Below are positions 1-11,560 of a DNA stretch of 64,000 bases, one piece after another. This stretch comes from Hygrocybe punicea (taxonomy: Eukaryota; Basidiomycota; Agaricomycetes; Agaricales; Hygrophoraceae). The position numbers were made by a program, and so were the translations under genes. The notes beneath the pieces are model-generated. The model made no database searches, had not been told where the DNA came from, and saw only the letters and a program-made list of their open reading frames with translations. Within the stretch, counting starts at the first letter, position 1. Each line of letters starts with the position of its first letter. Location: the NCBI GenBank assembly GCA_963556145.1, contig OY744463.1:6510001-6574000 (forward strand). The letters run 5' to 3'.

Positions 1-521
1 TGCTTTGCAACCCCCCTTTCCACATCCCCATTCCAACCTTTCTTTGTAGCTTACCATCGGCCGAAGTAGACATGTCCGAAAGTAGATTACTGTTTCCTGT
101 ACTATAAAAACGGTCCCCGACGACCATACAAAAAAAAATACCATTAGTCCCCGTTTCCCTCATAGTCAGAATCATTTTTAATCACTTCAAATGCTCGTCC
201 TCGTAGACCCTTAGATTATTATAGTTCATTTCATCGTCTTTATCATTGTTCTCGTATTTGTTCATCATTTCCGACCCGACCCGCCATACCCGACATCGTT
301 GGCATCGTCGGGTTCTTCATTATTTGTCTGTTTTTACTCCGTTCATCACCGGATTCATCATTATTAGTCCAGTTTTACGTGGCAGCTTTACTTTTACTAA
401 CATTCCCTTCCTTTTACTACTATTCCTGACACTGACTTATCCAGTCACTTCTACGCTGACACCCTTTGGTTAGGATCATCTTTCTTTATTGTTCCGAAGC
501 CACCAAGAACCCGCATCTACA
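1..521 (+). mobile_element. LTR (3' part) of the TGTAGA-type LTR family
   Basis: This stretch matches the 3' 520 bases of the full LTRs at 16720-17626 and 40437-41345. It has the same TATA segment followed by a CCCCGACGACC motif, and the same end in TCTACA at 521. The 5' part lies outside the window. It joins directly to a GCT-rich microsatellite, so the LTR was inserted into the hAT-like element that follows. The expected 4-base target duplication would be CCGT at 522-525, but the other copy is not in view. Confidence 0.85.
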
Positions 522-524
522 CCG

Positions 525-940
525 TTGCTGCTACTGCCACTGCTGCTGTTGTCGCCATTGCCACTGCTGCTGCTGCTGCTGGCATTGCTGCCGCTGCTGC
601 TGTCCATTGCCATCGTCGTTGCCTTGCCGCCGCTGGTGGTGGTGGTGTTGCAGCTGTCCCATGTCCATTGGCATTGGATGGCTTGGTTCAGCAGCTGCTG
701 CTGCTGCTGCCAGCACTGCTGCTGTTGTCCTCTTCAGGTGGTGGTATGGTCGCAGTGGTGTTGCTGCCACGGCTGCTGCTGCCGGCATTGCTGCTGTTGC
801 CGGCATTGCTGCTGCTGTTGCAGGTGCTTCTGCTGCTGCTGGCGCTGCTGATTGCCATTGCTGTCGTTGTTGTTGCTGTTGCCGTTGCCATCGTCGTCGT
901 TGACGTTGCCGTTGCCATCATTGTTGTTGACGTTGACTAG
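525..940. repeat. GCT/GTT trinucleotide microsatellite
   Basis: Imperfect GCT, GTT and GCC triplet runs fill about 400 bases. Long open frames on both strands (poly-Leu, poly-Cys, poly-Gln) arise from the triplet repeat alone. Confidence 0.9.
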
Positions 941-1077
941 GGTTGACCACGGGTTTGGGTCAACCCGCGGTATTACCAAAACAGGTTGTGCAGGTACGGG
1001 TAGGGTGTTTGGTTTCATCACCCGTGACCATACCGTCACCCGTACCCGCGGTGTCGCGGTTTTCATGGGTATGTCAA

Positions 1078-1300
1078 CACACGACAACGACTACAACAAC
1101 GACTACAACAACGACCATGACGACTACAACAACGACCATGACGACAACAACAATGACCGTGACGACAACAACAATGACCGTGACGACAACAACAATGACC
1201 GTGACGACAACAACAATGACCGTGACGACAACAACAATGACAACTATGAACACAAAACAAACAGCAACAACGACAACTACAATGACAACTACAACGACAA
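1078..1300. repeat. ACGACAACA minisatellite with a 21-bp unit
   Basis: Tandem copies of a 21-bp unit (CGTGACGACAACAACAATGAC) run through this stretch, flanked by shorter ACGACTACAACA variants. The apparent Thr- or Asn/Asp-rich frames are repeat translation. Confidence 0.85.
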
Positions 1301-1634
1301 TGACCACGATGAGTTTATGCATGGCTGGGAAAACAGCCAGTGAGGTGGTGCGCCCACCCTCTGGCTGTCAGGTATGTCAATTATCATCATCTCATTAAAC
1401 TGACTTGTGCTAATGCTTGCTACTTTATTATTTTTATTTAGTTTCATTGCTAAACGGCGGCGGCACGACGTGGCGATGACAGCGACACGACATGACAATG
1501 ACGACGCTGTTAACACGACGATACGACGACCCAACACCAACGTCGTCGACGTCGGCTCTGGCCCAGTGGCCAAGCCATTCCAGTGACGACGGTGGAAGTT
1601 GGCAGGTGCGTCGAGAGGCCGAGGGTGGCAGAGC

Positions 1635-1688
1635 CGTCGCAAAACAAACCAGCCACATCAATTGACATGTGCTGGGTGTTTGCGACGA
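1635..1688. repeat. 54-bp dyad motif, copy 1
   Basis: CGTCGCAAA and TTTGCGACG arms stand about 15 bases either side of a central CAATTG at 1659-1664. The same architecture recurs at six other places in the window. Confidence 0.7.
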
Positions 1689-1858
1689 CTTTGGGCACAC
1701 CCTGGCTCCAAAAAAACCGGGGGACCATGGGTTTGGACAGACGGGTACGGGTAACCGGGGCACCGAGGGTCAGAACGGACGGTACGGGTTGTACCCGTTA
1801 TGGGTGTGGGTTCAGCGGGTATGGGTGTGGTGTTGGCCATGCCAACCCATCACGAACC

Positions 1859-1958
1859 NNNNNNNNNNNNNNNNNNNNNNNNNNNNNNNNNNNNNNNNNN
1901 NNNNNNNNNNNNNNNNNNNNNNNNNNNNNNNNNNNNNNNNNNNNNNNNNNNNNNNNNN
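1859..1958. other. Assembly gap of 100 N
   Basis: Exactly 100 N characters, a conventional placeholder, so the real length is unknown. It lies inside a low-complexity hAT-type element. Confidence 0.99.
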
Positions 1959-3049
1959 CCGAACTGAACTTTGGCAACACTAGTGTCCACATTATAGTCT
2001 CTTAGGGAGTACCCTATGTTGGACTTAACATGTGAGGCAGTAGCAGTAATCTAACTGAAAATGGGACCCTGTCCTAGTCTTGTCCCTCCAGCTGCAGATG
2101 CCCCATTGATGGGCATACACCCCCAAATGGTCTGTCACATCCTGTGGCATTTTATGTGCCAGCTTATGTCTAATGAGGAAGCTGCCTCTCCCAACTGTCG
2201 TGTAGTGTAGCGTATTTGAGGTTGGGTGCTAACAAGTGCTCAGCCGAGGGTCAGCTTGCACGAGAGAGGCACAGAACAAGTGCGAAGATACTATAATTTA
2301 GAAGACATCAGAGTGTCGGGGGTTTTGTACTCTTTCTGGTTATGATGTTGATAAGCGCCAGGGCTTCTGATTTAGAGCAGAGGAGTAGAGGGGAGGGAAG
2401 GGGCGTGGGGCAGATAAAAGAGAAGAAAAGAGGTGGGGGGTAGTGGTTTTTGTTATTGCTGGAATCGACCTGTTTCTTTAGTAGACTCCAAGAATTTTAT
2501 GGCCCCTGGCACCGTGACCAGGAAAAATCGCATTGACATAGCATCTCACCCGAGTGCTGCCCTGAGTTTACTCTGTGTGTTGTTGTACACCCTGCATTCA
2601 AATATGAAGTGGTGTATTGACTCAATATCTTCTCCACATTCCATGCAGGCATCTGAATCAGCCTTGCATATCCTGTATAAATACTGGTTAAGCGAAACAT
2701 GCCCTGTATGAAATTGTGTTAGCAGACAAAGTTGAGATCTGTTTAATTTATCTTGTAGTTTCCGAAATTCCTTCATCCCCAGGCTAGGGTTGATCCTGCT
2801 CAACTTGCCATGTCTCGGGGATTTCCTCCAGATTTCCTCCCATCTTTTGGATAGCAATTTTTTGTAGTGACCTTTGATTGCCAATGCATTGGGTGGGAGA
2901 GTGTGTGTCTGCAGATATTTGGGTAAGTTCAATTTCCTGCTACTTTTACCCTTTGCTGCTTTCTTCGCCTCCCTGTCCACCCTTTCATTGCCCTCCACCT
3001 CACTATGTGCCAAAATCCAGTTGATTTTGAGGTGCATGCATTGTCCTCC

Positions 3050-3513
3050 TAGTGATGCCGAAGTTCGGTTTGGAACCGATCCGAACATGTATGGGTAGTC
3101 TACTTTCGGTCATGTCTATTTTGGCCAATGGTAAACTACAAAGAAAAGTTGGAATGGGGATGAGAAGAGGGGGGTTGCGATGTGATGAAGACAGGAAAAT
3201 GGAGGGGAAAATGATTGTCCAAGAAAAATCATACATATCTCCGTAAGGATGAGGGGATACATATATAGGGCAAGTCCGAAGTCAGGAATTGAGTCTGATG
3301 AGATCCATCTCCTAGAATTGGGACTCTGGGGCTTATGAGCCTAAGGGATTTGGCCCAAAAGTGGCTGTGACAAAGCGGCATACATCGGGTCACATTGGGT
3401 CATGTCATGTCACATCACATCGGGTTGGAATGCGAGTTGTTTGGAGGTGTTGGGTTCGTCCGGATTTGTGAGATATTGACAATATGGACCCAGGGGGACA
3501 TTGAGCCTCTACA
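3050..3513 (-). mobile_element. Truncated LTR plus hAT terminal fragment inside the LINE RNase H
   Basis: From 3513 down to about 3093 the minus strand follows the TGTAGA LTR family, starting TGTAGAGGCTC. It ends where the LTR would read on to its TATA segment. The adjoining 3050-3092 resembles a hAT end (TAGTGATGCCGAAGTTCGG). The simplest reading is an LTR that received a hAT, followed by loss of the rest. It splits the LINE RNase H domain. The copy is CpG-poor, so it is old. Confidence 0.65.
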
Positions 3514-4502
3514 CTGTCAGTATAGATCTTGATGTTTGAGTGGTCTCCATCGCAGTGCCTTATAGAGTTGTCTCTGGTGGGGTCAACATTAATGTTGAAG
3601 GGGGTGGACTCATTCTCGCATGTGGCCCTTGCCACGATTGGTTCTATTTCATCTGGCTTTATCTTGTATATGTGAGTGAGGACATGTAAGGGTGATCTGT
3701 GTCTCACCATGAAGTGTCGTGCACAAGTCCTGATTGGCTTGTGTAAGGGATGTGTGGCTTGAAGTGTCGCCATTCTCACGACAGTGTGATGACAGATTCT
3801 ATGTAGGGTTAGCTCCATCAGTAGTAGTCCTGTGTGCAGTAGCACTAGGGGTTGGTGGGTGCAGTTCTTATTGCTCCTGAAATGGGCACCACTGCCAATC
3901 TCTGTATCCTCTCCAGGCCCCTAGTCAGTCCCACCAATCCTATCTTCTTATTCAAGCCCTCAACTGCATAAATTGGGGTGTACCAAATGTTGGCTGCATA
4001 GGACATTTTCGGGATTGCTACTGCATTGTAGAGTCACTTCAGCAGCTTTGCGGATAGGCCTCCAGTTGTTCTAGAGATTCTGCAGAGCATCAGTGTCCAT
4101 TTTGTAGCATTTGCTATCACCTTCTTGTGATGTTCCTTCCAGTGTAATTCCTGATTGAAGAGTATGCCTAGAAAATGGTGGAAGGCCATTGGTACAATCA
4201 CTGTGCCTTGCAGGTCTAAGCTAGGCTGAGTTATGTCCTTTTTCTGTCGGTCGACGCGAAACCTTTCTCTTGTTTGCATATAAAGTCGTGCATTAGTGCG
4301 CGCTCAGCTGGCCATGAGAAATTGATCAGTGCAAATTTGCTAAGCTCAAATCTTGAATTGTGTTCTTTGGCCCCCCCTTCCCTTGTCATCATGTCCTTGA
4401 TTTGCTTGTGCACATCCTCAAAGTTTTGTGCTTCTGCGTAAAGAGCTGTGTCATCCACATATGTGAGCATGAGTTCTGATTTGCATCTGGGCACCTCTAT
4501 TA

Positions 4503-5277
4503 CAGCCGTTTGCAGCAAGCTTGACACTAACTCAAATTTTTTGAAGTTTAGAAAAATAAAAGTAATTCAGCTATATCTCATGAAGTACTGCATGGATTGA
4601 GATGGTTATAGAGGGAAAATTGTACTATTTCTAAAGGGCTATCTACTCCTGTAATTATATTGGGACAATGTTTAGTGTATGGTGAGTTGTGGATGAAATA
4701 GCAGGTAAACCAGTATTTTTTGACATCCAAAATGATATTGTCAAATTATGGCATCAAATGAGTGGCTATAAATGAGATTGTAGGGAGGAAATTGTTCAGT
4801 TTTGTAAGGGCTAGAAGCTCATATACCGTATCTTTCTTCATCTTTGTCATTTGAGCCTATCATCATGATTCTTGTAGGGTTTCAAGCCTTATGCAGACAA
4901 ACATAGTATAGATGTAATATTTGGCTCAAAGGACAAAAATAAAGCAAATCATGGTATACGTACTTCTAGCCCTTAAAAAACTGAAGAATTTCCTTCCTAC
5001 AATCTTGTTCAGAGGAGCTCATTTGATGCCATAATTTGACAATATCATTTTGGATGTCAAAAAATACTGGTTTACCTGCTATTTCATCCACAACTCACCA
5101 TACACTAAACATTGTCCCAATATAATTACAGGAGTAGATAGCCCTTTAGAAATAGTACAATTTTCCCTCTATAACCATCTCAATCCATGCAGTACTTCAT
5201 GAGATATAGCTGAATTACTTTTATTTTTCTAAACTTCAGAAAATTTGAGTTAGTGTCAAGCTTGCTGCAAACGGCTG
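4503..5277. mobile_element. Tc1/mariner-like MITE with about 260-bp inverted repeats, TSD TA
   Basis: The ends are CAGCCGTTTGCAGCAAGCTT and its complement, and the inverted repeats cover about 4503-4762 and 5018-5277. Weaker inverted pairing continues inward. The element is flanked by TA at 4501-4502 and 5278-5279. Removing it with one TA restores a continuous LINE reverse transcriptase frame (ADLIEVPRCK) just before the YVDD segment, which confirms the boundaries. No transposase is encoded. Confidence 0.8.
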
Positions 5278-8200
5278 TAAGTCAGCATTATAGAAGAGGT
5301 AGATTATCATGGATACTGGATTGCCCTGCCCTATACCATTGTTCAGCTCAATCAATTCTAATAAAAAGTCGTTGAATCTCTATCCTCTCTGTGAGGAGTA
5401 CCAGTGCCTCTGGTATCCTTCTCTTCTTCATGTTGTGCAGCAGCCGAGCTGGGACAGTGTTTGGAAAGGCTCCCTCTATGTCCAGAAAGAGAACGGTGGC
5501 GACTCTTTTGTTTTGCAATGCGTGTTTTATTTTGTTTACAAGAAGCTGCATGGAGTCCATGGTTGTGCGTCCAGGTCTGGGCAGGTAGAAGCTGGTGTTT
5601 CTCTGTGAGTTGCGATATATTATACACCAGAATTGCGGAAAGTATCTTTGGAATGGTATTGAGTCGTACAACTGGACACCATGCCTTTGGTATATCATAT
5701 CTTGGCCAGTCCAGTTTTGGAAGAACTACTGTGATAGATTCTCGCCAAGGGGGGTGATAAGTTTTGAGGCTGATCATGGCATTGAAGATTCTGTGGATGT
5801 GATCCAGTAAAAGGTCAGCACATTCTTTAAGAATTATATTGGGGATACCATCAGGCCCTGGGGCCTTGTATGGTTTCAGCTTTTCAACTTGAATGCACTG
5901 GTGTATCTGTTCCTTTGTGATCTCGCTGTTGAAGGGTACTGGTTCAGGGTAGATAAAATCATCTGGCACTGAGGATTCCTGGGGCAGGGGCGGAAAGAAA
6001 GTTTCTGAGAGTAGCTGGCTTTTAAGTTGATTAGTGTCTGCAAATTGAGCTTCCCTTCTGGTGCCTTTAATGAGTGTTGGAATTCTTGCCATGCTACCAT
6101 CTCCCCCTGGGTTTGAGATGTATTTGTTGATGGTCCAGAGCTTGCTCTCATTTGCCTCCTCCAGGAAGTTCTTCCAATGCTTCTCCTTGGCCTTGAGGAT
6201 TTCTTGGCTTAGTCTGTTTCTGGCGTCTCTCATTGCTGCGTGTGAGGCTCGATATTTATACAACTGTGAACTCAGCTCTTTTTTGTTTTGGCATGGAGTG
6301 TCGAGGTTGGGGTTCCACCATCTCTTCCAGTGTGGGCAAGGCTTGGAGAGTGGGACTTCATCTTCTATTGTTTTCAGTAGTACCTTAGTTAGGTTAGTCA
6401 CTGCCTGTTGGAAAGAACCTTTGTTAGTGATTTGAAGGGGTATGGGTATGGCAACCAGGTTAGTGGCGAGCCATTCTCTGAGTGCATCCTTTCTGATTTC
6501 TTGGAAGTTTCTCAAGGGCTCCAGCAGTATCTTGATTGTTTCTACCCTGAATATGGTTTTAATGGATATGTGATCCATCCCTGTTGGTTGTTCATCCAGG
6601 GCCATGTCACACATACATAGTGAGAAATTCCCTGAGATCTGTTGAGCAGAATACATTGTCCATTTGTGTCCAGTTCTTGGTGTTCATAGCTTCTAGCATC
6701 AGGATATCCTTTGGCAGTATCATCTCCATGTCTAGATCAGCTGTCATTTCAATTAGCCTCTCTGCCTCTTCGATGGCCCTATTTGTGAAAAGGTGCATGT
6801 TGTGCTCTTTGTCCCATATGGGGTGATGCCTGTTGAAATCCCTGCCCCATATTAAATAGCGTCTGGCAATGCTCCCCTCCAAAGTGAGCTTCCTGGATGT
6901 CCTTCCTGCAATGTCCATTGCATTGGAGTTGTGGCAGTCATTGTATATGTTGAGTATAGATATCTGCCCACAGGGACCACTGAGTTGCATAGTGACCACA
7001 TCATTTGAACCTGGAACACTTAGCTGTTTCCATGCATTCTTATCCAGTCTGTTGTTTACCAGAATTATGGCCCTAACAGCCTGTTGTTGTGTGCTTTTGG
7101 AGGTTGGGTATAGTACCTGCCATTTGTGCATTGCTTTTGTGTTGCTGTGCAAGTCTATATAGGGTTCCTGCAGCAATATGACATCTCATCCTGTTGTTGT
7201 GTTGGCATTGATGAGCTCCCACTGCACAGCAGGAGATTTGTTTAGGTTTATCTGTAAAATTTTCAGTCTCAAACTTGTGTGTGTCGGGTTATATGTCATA
7301 GGTCCTGGTGTTGTGATTGTGGTACTGTCTCTTCCTTTCCTCGTAAAAATGGTGGTGGCAGTGGGTTGTTGTCAAACCAGCTCCTGGGTCAATCCTGCAA
7401 GGGGCCAGCTTCCGGTTCTAACTGATTGTTCATTTGTGTAGGCTGTCCGAGTGGCATTCTGTTGGAAGAGGACGCCACATTGATACCTCTGGATCCCCCA
7501 AATCCTAGTGTAGTTTGCCATAGACCCAATGCAGTACAGTTGTTTGATGGTTTGTGGAAGCTTCTTGGGTCTCTGCTGAGGGGCCTCAGACCACCCCTCA
7601 TGTAGCCTGAGGTGGACAGGTGGGGGGTGTCGAAATTGGTGGGGATTTGTGTCAGGTTTGGTGTATTGCTGCTGTTGGTGTTGTATACCTCCCTGGATTA
7701 CATCCATAGTTCATTTGTTGGGAAGTACAGGAGTGTGTTGTCACTTATCTGATCATTTGATTCTTCACATTTTTTCTGGAATGTGGGGCATGCTCTGTCC
7801 CAGCTGGCATGTCCACCTTGCCAGCATGGCATGCAGAATTTTGGGCCTTCCTGTGTGCAGTCAGCTGTGTGATGATCTTTGGTGCACGTACCGCATATGT
7901 CCTTCTCAGCCTTGCATCTAGCTGCATGGTGATCCCATCCTTGACATTTCATGCATCTTGTGGGTTCCCTTTACATTTGGCAACATCAATACATTTGTGA
8001 CAGATATGTATACCTTGCAATATAGCTGTGTTTGCTGCCTCCGGGGTCATGAATGAGAGTATGATGTGGCCACAGCTTTGATTTGGGGAGCATCTCCCTT
8101 GAGGTTTTACCCATTGTGCCTTAGTTGTGGTGTTCTCTGGGAGCCCATTCACATCTTCAATCTCCCAGAGGTCCCTTGGCTCATCCATGCAAAATGAGAG

Positions 8201-8880
8201 CAGTACAAAGTGAGCAATTGTTGTGTAAGCTCTATGCTTGAGCTCTGCATTCCTGCAGAAAAGGGGCAGGAATTTCTTGCTGTTCACCTTGTTTGAGATC
8301 CAGCTTGCCATTTTGTCTGAGTTAGCTTCCAGGAGCACTCCTCCACTCTTCAGTTTTGTTACTCCCAATATCTTGGTTTCTGGTGCGGCTAGGCAAATGC
8401 ATGGATTTGGTGGATCAGTGTGGATCATGGATACGGATCGCCTCAGATACAGGTATGGATACCATTTTTGGTATCTGCCAACCCATGTACCCATATCCAG
8501 TGATCCGTGGTCCCTATTTGGGCAGTGTCACAGTACCCGCATCACACATCAACATCACCAATGACATCGACCACAACCACAACCATGCCGCTGACAGACC
8601 AGAAGAGAGGGAAAAGGGCCAGGACTGTGGTGCTTCCACATCCTGGCCTTCAGGTGCATAGTTAATTCCTTTGTGGTTTTTCATAATAGGCTGATTTAGG
8701 CACTTTCACAGCCAACCTCAATGTTTCCAACCAAGAAAACACATTGCGGCCAATGCCTACAAGGACGATCATGTTGACGGGAACACATACGATGAATACG
8801 ACATGTAGGACAACCACCTCGCTACACATACAACAGAATGACGTTGCCGACCTCCCTCCTGTCAGCCCTCAAGCCACCAC

Positions 8881-8935
8881 ACCTCGTGAATCCATGCTGA
8901 TGCATCGTCTGACGTGTCAACATTGTTTGCGAGGT
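8881..8935. repeat. 54-bp dyad motif, degenerate copy
   Basis: ACCTCGTGAA at the left and TTTGCGAGGT at the right keep the arm spacing, but the central CAATTG has decayed. Confidence 0.5.
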
Positions 8936-9047
8936 ACCTGGTACCAAGACGGATGAGGGGAGCGTGGGCTACACCCACGCTCCCATTTCCATGGCTCATG
9001 GCTCATCCATGTCCATGACCACCTCGCAAACACACACATCTGCGACC

Positions 9048-9103
9048 ACCTTGTGAACACGCATGTCCACATCAATTGACCCATGCACAGGGTTCGCGAG
9101 GTG
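9048..9103. repeat. 54-bp dyad motif
   Basis: ACCTTGTGAAC left arm (both CpG changed to TpG) and GTTCGCGAGGT right arm around CAATTG at 9073-9078. Confidence 0.65.
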
Positions 9104-9169
9104 TCTGGCATGGAAACCATGGGCACCCGCCATCAACAGGTGTGGTTACCATGGGTATGGGCCTGTTTT

Positions 9170-9224
9170 ACCTCATGCAAGCATGCCACAATGTCAATTG
9201 ACGTTGGCACGGCAAATGCGAGGT
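9170..9224. repeat. 54-bp dyad motif
   Basis: ACCTCATGCAA left and AAATGCGAGGT right around CAATTG at 9195-9200. Confidence 0.6.
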
Positions 9225-10318
9225 AAATGCCCACCAATCCGTCTGTATCCATGATGAAATCCGTATCCATATCCATATCTGTATCTGTGGCCCAGGTACA
9301 AATATTGACGGATATGGATATGGATAGCCTCAGATGTATCCACGGATTATCCATGCAATAGCCTAGGTGCAGCTTGGATCTCTCTCAAAGTAGCGTTAGC
9401 TTTCTCCACAATTTCAGTGAGGCTCATCTTTAACAGTTCTCCCCCTCCCTCTACATGTTTGTCCATATCAATAAGGATCTGTCTTGCTTTTATTGCTTCT
9501 CTTGCCTTGGCCTAAGGGTTGAGGCAAGAGGCCATGTCCATGTGTGGCAGCTGTTTGTTTAGCGCTTCTTTGTAAGAGCTAGCTGTAGTTTCTAGTTTGT
9601 TAGATGTGTCCGAGATTTTACCTGCAGCTGCAGCTATATATTCTTCATGTTCACAGCTGCTTTGCCTAAGTCTTCTGTGGCTTTCTGGACTATGTCTTGA
9701 ATGTTCGATTCCATTGATTTTATTATATGTTTCATGAGGTCTTCGAGTGTTGGTTTGAGCGTGACTTCTAGATAGGCTCCAATATTGTCTATCTGTCGTG
9801 TGAGTTTTTCCAAATGTCCTTGAAGTCCCCATTCTAGCTCTAGCTCCCTTGCATGCTTGTCTATTAGTAGAACTAAAGTGCAGATAAGATTGGCCAGTTT
9901 CTTGTGTTCAGTAATTTTGGTATCTTCTGTGGCTTGTCTGAGTAGCTCCAATAGAGTTGTTAGTGACAGCTCCGAATCTGATTATATTACCTGTATATCC
10001 ACTAAGTAGGCTCTGGCTTGATCTACGTTGGCCAGTTCCTGATTTGCATCAGCCAATTCGCCTTTTGAGTTTGTCATTTTCTTGTTGCTCTGTCTTCCTT
10101 GAGCATTTTCCCTGGGCAGCGTTGTTTGCCGGAGAGTGCTCATTGCTCTTGTACTTACCCTGCCAGTATCACTGCTTGTTATCCCCTCCATGTCCCCAGA
10201 AGTAGTTAGGAACAGAATTGTAATGGGAATTAGGCCTAAAGACATCTAAGATGAGACTCTTATTTTGGGGTTCCAGTAGGGGTCCCACCACATAAGAAGT
10301 CAAGAAATGTCCATGTTC

Positions 10319-11159
10319 AGCTTTGATGTAGATGAATTCCAATACCTTGAAATCGGGTGCTGGAGTGCACTTTAAGTCCACATAATGCTGGTAATGTCGT
10401 TGGGCCTCAGAGATGGTTTGTCAGAGTTGCTGGTGTAACTCATTGAGGTCCACAGCAAACTTTCGTGCATGAGCGGAGGAAAGATCACACTCCGGATGAA
10501 CAGAAAGGTTTGGGTGATAACCCTTATTAGTGAAGAAGGGCGAAACTCTGGTGGTGGCATTCAGAGTGTTGTTGTAGGCAAACTCCATGAAAGGAAGGAG
10601 TGAAGACCAGTTATCTTGCTGGTAATTGCAATAAATGCAGAGGTATTGCTTGTGAGTTTGATTAACGCATTCAGTTTGGCCGTCACCTTCAGGGTGATAA
10701 CTGGAGGTAAAATGGAGTCTCATGTCGAGAGCCTTTCTGAGAGACTGAAAGAAATGGGAGACAAACTCCATGCCGCTATCAGAAGTGACATGACCAGAAA
10801 AAATGTGTTTAGAAAAAATGTGAATAAGAAAAAGGTGGGCGAGCTGAGGAGAGGTAATTGTATCATAGGTTGGAATGAAGATCCCTTGCTTGGTTAGGTG
10901 GTCTACTACAACCAAAATGGCTGTAAATCCTTCAGAGTCTGGAAGTTGTTCAATGAAGTCCATGGAGATCGAGTTCCAGGGCTTCTCTGGAATCAGAAGT
11001 TGTTTGAGCAATCAATAAGGATGATGTCATGGGGTCTTGGATCTTGCACAGGTTGTACAGGATTTGCAGTAGTTGCAGATGAAGGTTCAGAGTCCAGGCC
11101 ACATGTATTCCTGCCAGATAATTTCCATAGTCTTGTTCTGTCCAAAATGTCCTACAGTA
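10319..11159 (-). pseudogene. Ty3/gypsy integrase segment
   Basis: The minus strand reads an H2C2-type zinc-binding segment (HLTVGHFGQNKT, then CNYCKSCTTCARSKT). The integrase core follows with SMDFIEQLPDSEGF (first Asp), HVTSDSGMEFVSHFF (second Asp) and SSYHPEGDGQTECVNQT (Glu). Then LNELHQQL and the APDFKV-IYIKAEH segment precede the LINE 5' end. A stop codon interrupts after MWPGL. It continues a polyprotein whose other parts are at 12472-13552, 24273-25275 and 28085-29551. Confidence 0.85.
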
Positions 11160-11167
11160 AGATGATC

Positions 11168-11529
11168 TAGTGTTGCCGAAGTTCAGTTCAGTCCAGTTCT
11201 GAGCCTTTTTGGCGGAACCGCGAACTGAACTTCAGGCCCAGTTTGGCACATGGCCAAACCTGGACCTGGACGGCATTGAACCGTCTCGCCGCGTTCGGTC
11301 TGGGTTCAGACCGCGTCTGAACCCAGACCAAGGTTGGCTCACCCCGTGAGCTCCGTTCTCCTCGCGAATGGCAGGCACGTATCAATTGATATGGTGCTAC
11401 ACTTCGCGAGGTAGTTGGGCTGCGGGGGAGCCGTCCGGTGCTGCTGCTGCTGCTGCTGCCGTCGTGTTGCTGCTGTTGCTGCGGCCGTTGGCATTGTTGT
11501 TGCTGCTGCTGCTGCCACTGCCGTTGCTG

Positions 11530-11560
<31 letters not shown>

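Larger units (their letters stand above)
522..1982. mobile_element. Right part of a non-autonomous hAT-type element with microsatellite body
   Basis: The right end at 1961-1982 reads inward as TAGTGTTGCCAAAGTTCAGT. It matches the terminal repeats of the complete hAT-type element at 11168-12471, which also has a GCT-rich body. The left end is lost behind the LTR at 1-521. The body holds trinucleotide runs, a 21-bp minisatellite, one copy of the 54-bp dyad (1635-1688) and the assembly gap. No transposase is visible, and reading frames here only follow the repeats. Confidence 0.7.
2546..7330 (-). pseudogene. LINE ORF2: endonuclease, reverse transcriptase, RNase H (broken)
   Basis: Reading the minus strand: the apurinic-type endonuclease begins near 7,300 (KILQINLNKS, then LLQEPYIDL, WGRDFNRHHPIWD). 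The reverse transcriptase follows with KAPGPDGIPN, FLDIEGAFPNT and the catalytic YVDD box (near 4,450). RNase H then gives IYTDS and WILAHSEVEGNERVDREA. The tail (LLTQFHTGHVSLNQYLYRI, then a Cys-His segment) is typical of fungal Tad-like ORF2. Stop codons, frameshifts and two insertions interrupt it. One stop replaces the Trp expected before DVILLQEP (TGG to TGA). It is inactive as it stands. Confidence 0.85.
8390..9365. mobile_element. Non-autonomous hAT-type element carrying three dyads
   Basis: The left end is TAGGCAAATGCATGGAT and the right end is the complement of TAGGCTATTGCATGGAT. The 8-base flanks are GGTGCGGC (8382-8389) and GGTGCAGC (9366-9373), seven of eight identical, as expected for hAT target duplication. 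GATAC/GGATAT-rich subterminal sequence is present. Three copies of the 54-bp dyad lie in the right half. It splits LINE ORF1 and encodes no transposase. Confidence 0.75.
7372..10190 (-). pseudogene. LINE ORF1, nucleic-acid-binding Gag-like protein (broken)
   Basis: The frame starts at ATG 10190 (MEGITSSDTGR). A helical stretch rich in Lys and Glu follows, then an insertion by the hAT at 8390-9365, then a segment with LRNGG-like sequence (KLKSGGVLLEANSDKMASWI). Three cysteine-histidine knuckles come next: CQGWDHHAARC, CGTCTKDHHTADC and CMPCWQGGHASWDRAC. The GHASWDR knuckle is common in ORF1 of fungal Tad-like LINEs. After FPTNELWM the frame shifts. It would bind LINE RNA if intact. Confidence 0.75.
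1983..10318 (-). mobile_element. Degenerate Tad-like LINE (non-LTR retrotransposon)
   Basis: On the minus strand there is an ORF1 with a coiled-coil N-terminus and cysteine-rich knuckles, then an ORF2 with endonuclease, reverse transcriptase and RNase H. This order is typical of the Tad1/I group. The 5' end abuts Ty3/gypsy sequence near 10,318, in the segment after the integrase, so the LINE went into the gypsy element. It was later hit by a hAT (8390-9365), a Tc1-like element (4503-5277), and an LTR plus hAT remnant (3050-3513). The stretch 1983-2540 looks like the 3' untranslated region. Confidence 0.8.

Noticed and set aside
466..1343. Long overlapping open frames rich in Leu, Cys, Gln, Thr or Asp
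   Set aside because: They are translations of triplet and 21-bp repeats on both strands, and continue across transposon boundaries.
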